Assembly: GCA_015660615.1 (NCBI GenBank)
Contig: DQKQ01000067.1
Coordinates: forward strand, 1-6,795
Reading direction: 5' to 3'
Origin: Flavobacteriales bacterium
GTDB taxonomy: Bacteria; Bacteroidota; Bacteroidia; Flavobacteriales_D; Sanyastnellaceae
Length of the DNA stretch: 6,795 bases
Part shown: positions 6,373 through 6,795 of the stretch, one piece after another
Layout of the letters: each line of letters begins with the position of its first letter
How positions within the stretch are numbered: position 1 is the stretch's first letter
The notes under the pieces: model-generated
Told to the model about the DNA's origin: nothing
The model's database searches: none
Seen by the model: the letters and a program-made list of their open reading frames with translations, nothing else
Program-made: the position numbers and the translations under genes

Positions 6373-6795
6373 GTGAGAATAGATATACTGACAGTACTAC
6401 CAGGACTTCTACAGGGTCCATTTGCAGAAAGCATAGTAAAAAGGGGGATTGAAAAAGGCCTTGTCGAGGTCAACATTCATGATATCCGAGATTACACCAC
6501 TAACAAGCATAAAAAGGTAGACGATACTCCCTTCGGTGGAGCTGCGGGAATGGTTCTGGCGATGCAACCCTTACACGATGCTATCGTTAAATTAAAGAGC
6601 GAGAGGGATTATAATGAGGTGATTTTTTTAACACCCGACGGTGAGAGACTTGCTCAAGGTCGAGTAAATCAGCTTTCACTTTGTGGTAACATCCTCATGA
6701 TTTGTGGTCATTATAAGGGCATAGACCAAAGGTTAAGAGATCACTTAATCACACTCGAAATATCTATCGGAGACTATGTCCTTAGCGGTGGTGAA
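6373..6795 (+). CDS. trmD: tRNA (guanine-N1)-methyltransferase TrmD (3' end outside window)
   Basis: TrmD methylates G37 of tRNAs at N1 using S-adenosylmethionine, preventing +1 frameshifting. The first 141 residues are present of roughly 225 usual for the family. The N-terminus MRIDILTVLPGLLQGPF fits the family start, which fixes GTG 6373 as the initiation codon. Motifs of the SPOUT trefoil-knot domain follow: DIRDYTTNKHKKVDD, then TPFGGAAGM (52-60), TPDG (87-90), CGHYKGIDQR (111-120) and SIGDYVLSGGE (131-141), the last ending exactly at the window edge. The glycine run that is usually GGG reads Gly-Gly-Ala here (Ala57), a mild variant next to the cofactor site. The linker and C-terminal tRNA-binding domain, with the catalytic Asp, lie beyond the window. 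Unlike the rpsP-rimM-trmD-rplS operon of proteobacteria, no ribosomal gene precedes it; the upstream neighbour is the S46 peptidase, separated by a terminator. Confidence 0.96.
   Translation, partial: MRIDILTVLPGLLQGPFAESIVKRGIEKGLVEVNIHDIRDYTTNKHKKVDDTPFGGAAGMVLAMQPLHDAIVKLKSERDYNEVIFLTPDGERLAQGRVNQLSLCGNILMICGHYKGIDQRLRDHLITLEISIGDYVLSGGE

Overview
The window looks like ordinary chromosomal DNA from a member of the Bacteroidota, probably a flavobacterium-like lineage. This rests on four observations: a S46 dipeptidyl-peptidase, a family found mainly in this phylum; a YidC with the phylum-type N-terminus (MDKNTIIGF) and a Lys where proteobacterial YidC has its TM2 Arg; a TrmD beginning MRIDILTVLP; and start sites with almost no Shine-Dalgarno character. 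The DNA is moderately AT-rich. I cannot name a genus. All seven genes lie on the plus strand.

Layout. Positions 1-302 hold the 3' end of an unrecognised protein with a C-terminal membrane segment. One base later comes a Rossmann/DUF2520 protein (304-1095), and 3 bases after that a KdsC-like HAD phosphatase (1099-1596). This tight trio is probably one transcription unit. A 68-base gap without a clear signal leads to yidC (1665-3572), the inner-membrane insertase, with a long lysine-rich C-terminal tail. The yidC stop overlaps the GTG start of a small DUF6438 lipoprotein gene (3569-4075) by four bases (GTGA). After 21 bases comes a complete S46 serine dipeptidyl-peptidase with an intact His/Asp/Ser triad and a DPP7-like glycine at the S1-pocket position (4097-6298). 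A strong intrinsic terminator (about 6319-6361) closes this run. Only 12 bases beyond its T-rich tail, trmD (tRNA m1G37 methyltransferase) starts at GTG 6373 and runs off the right end.

How the genes relate. Most products concern the cell envelope: YidC inserts membrane proteins, the lipoprotein is probably membrane-anchored, the S46 peptidase probably trims peptides in the periplasm, and the HAD enzyme may act in 2-keto-3-deoxy-sugar (lipopolysaccharide) synthesis. The peptidase gene is sharply different in codon choice (arginine nearly all CGT/CGC, against AGA/AGG in the first genes), which suggests high expression. trmD is a separate translation-fidelity gene.

I see no tRNA, rRNA, CRISPR array, insertion sequence, attachment site or toxin-antitoxin pair, and no evidence for an undescribed system. 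The most open questions are the functions of DUF2520, DUF6438 and the truncated first protein, the yidC-lipoprotein coupling, and how trmD is transcribed from so little upstream space.
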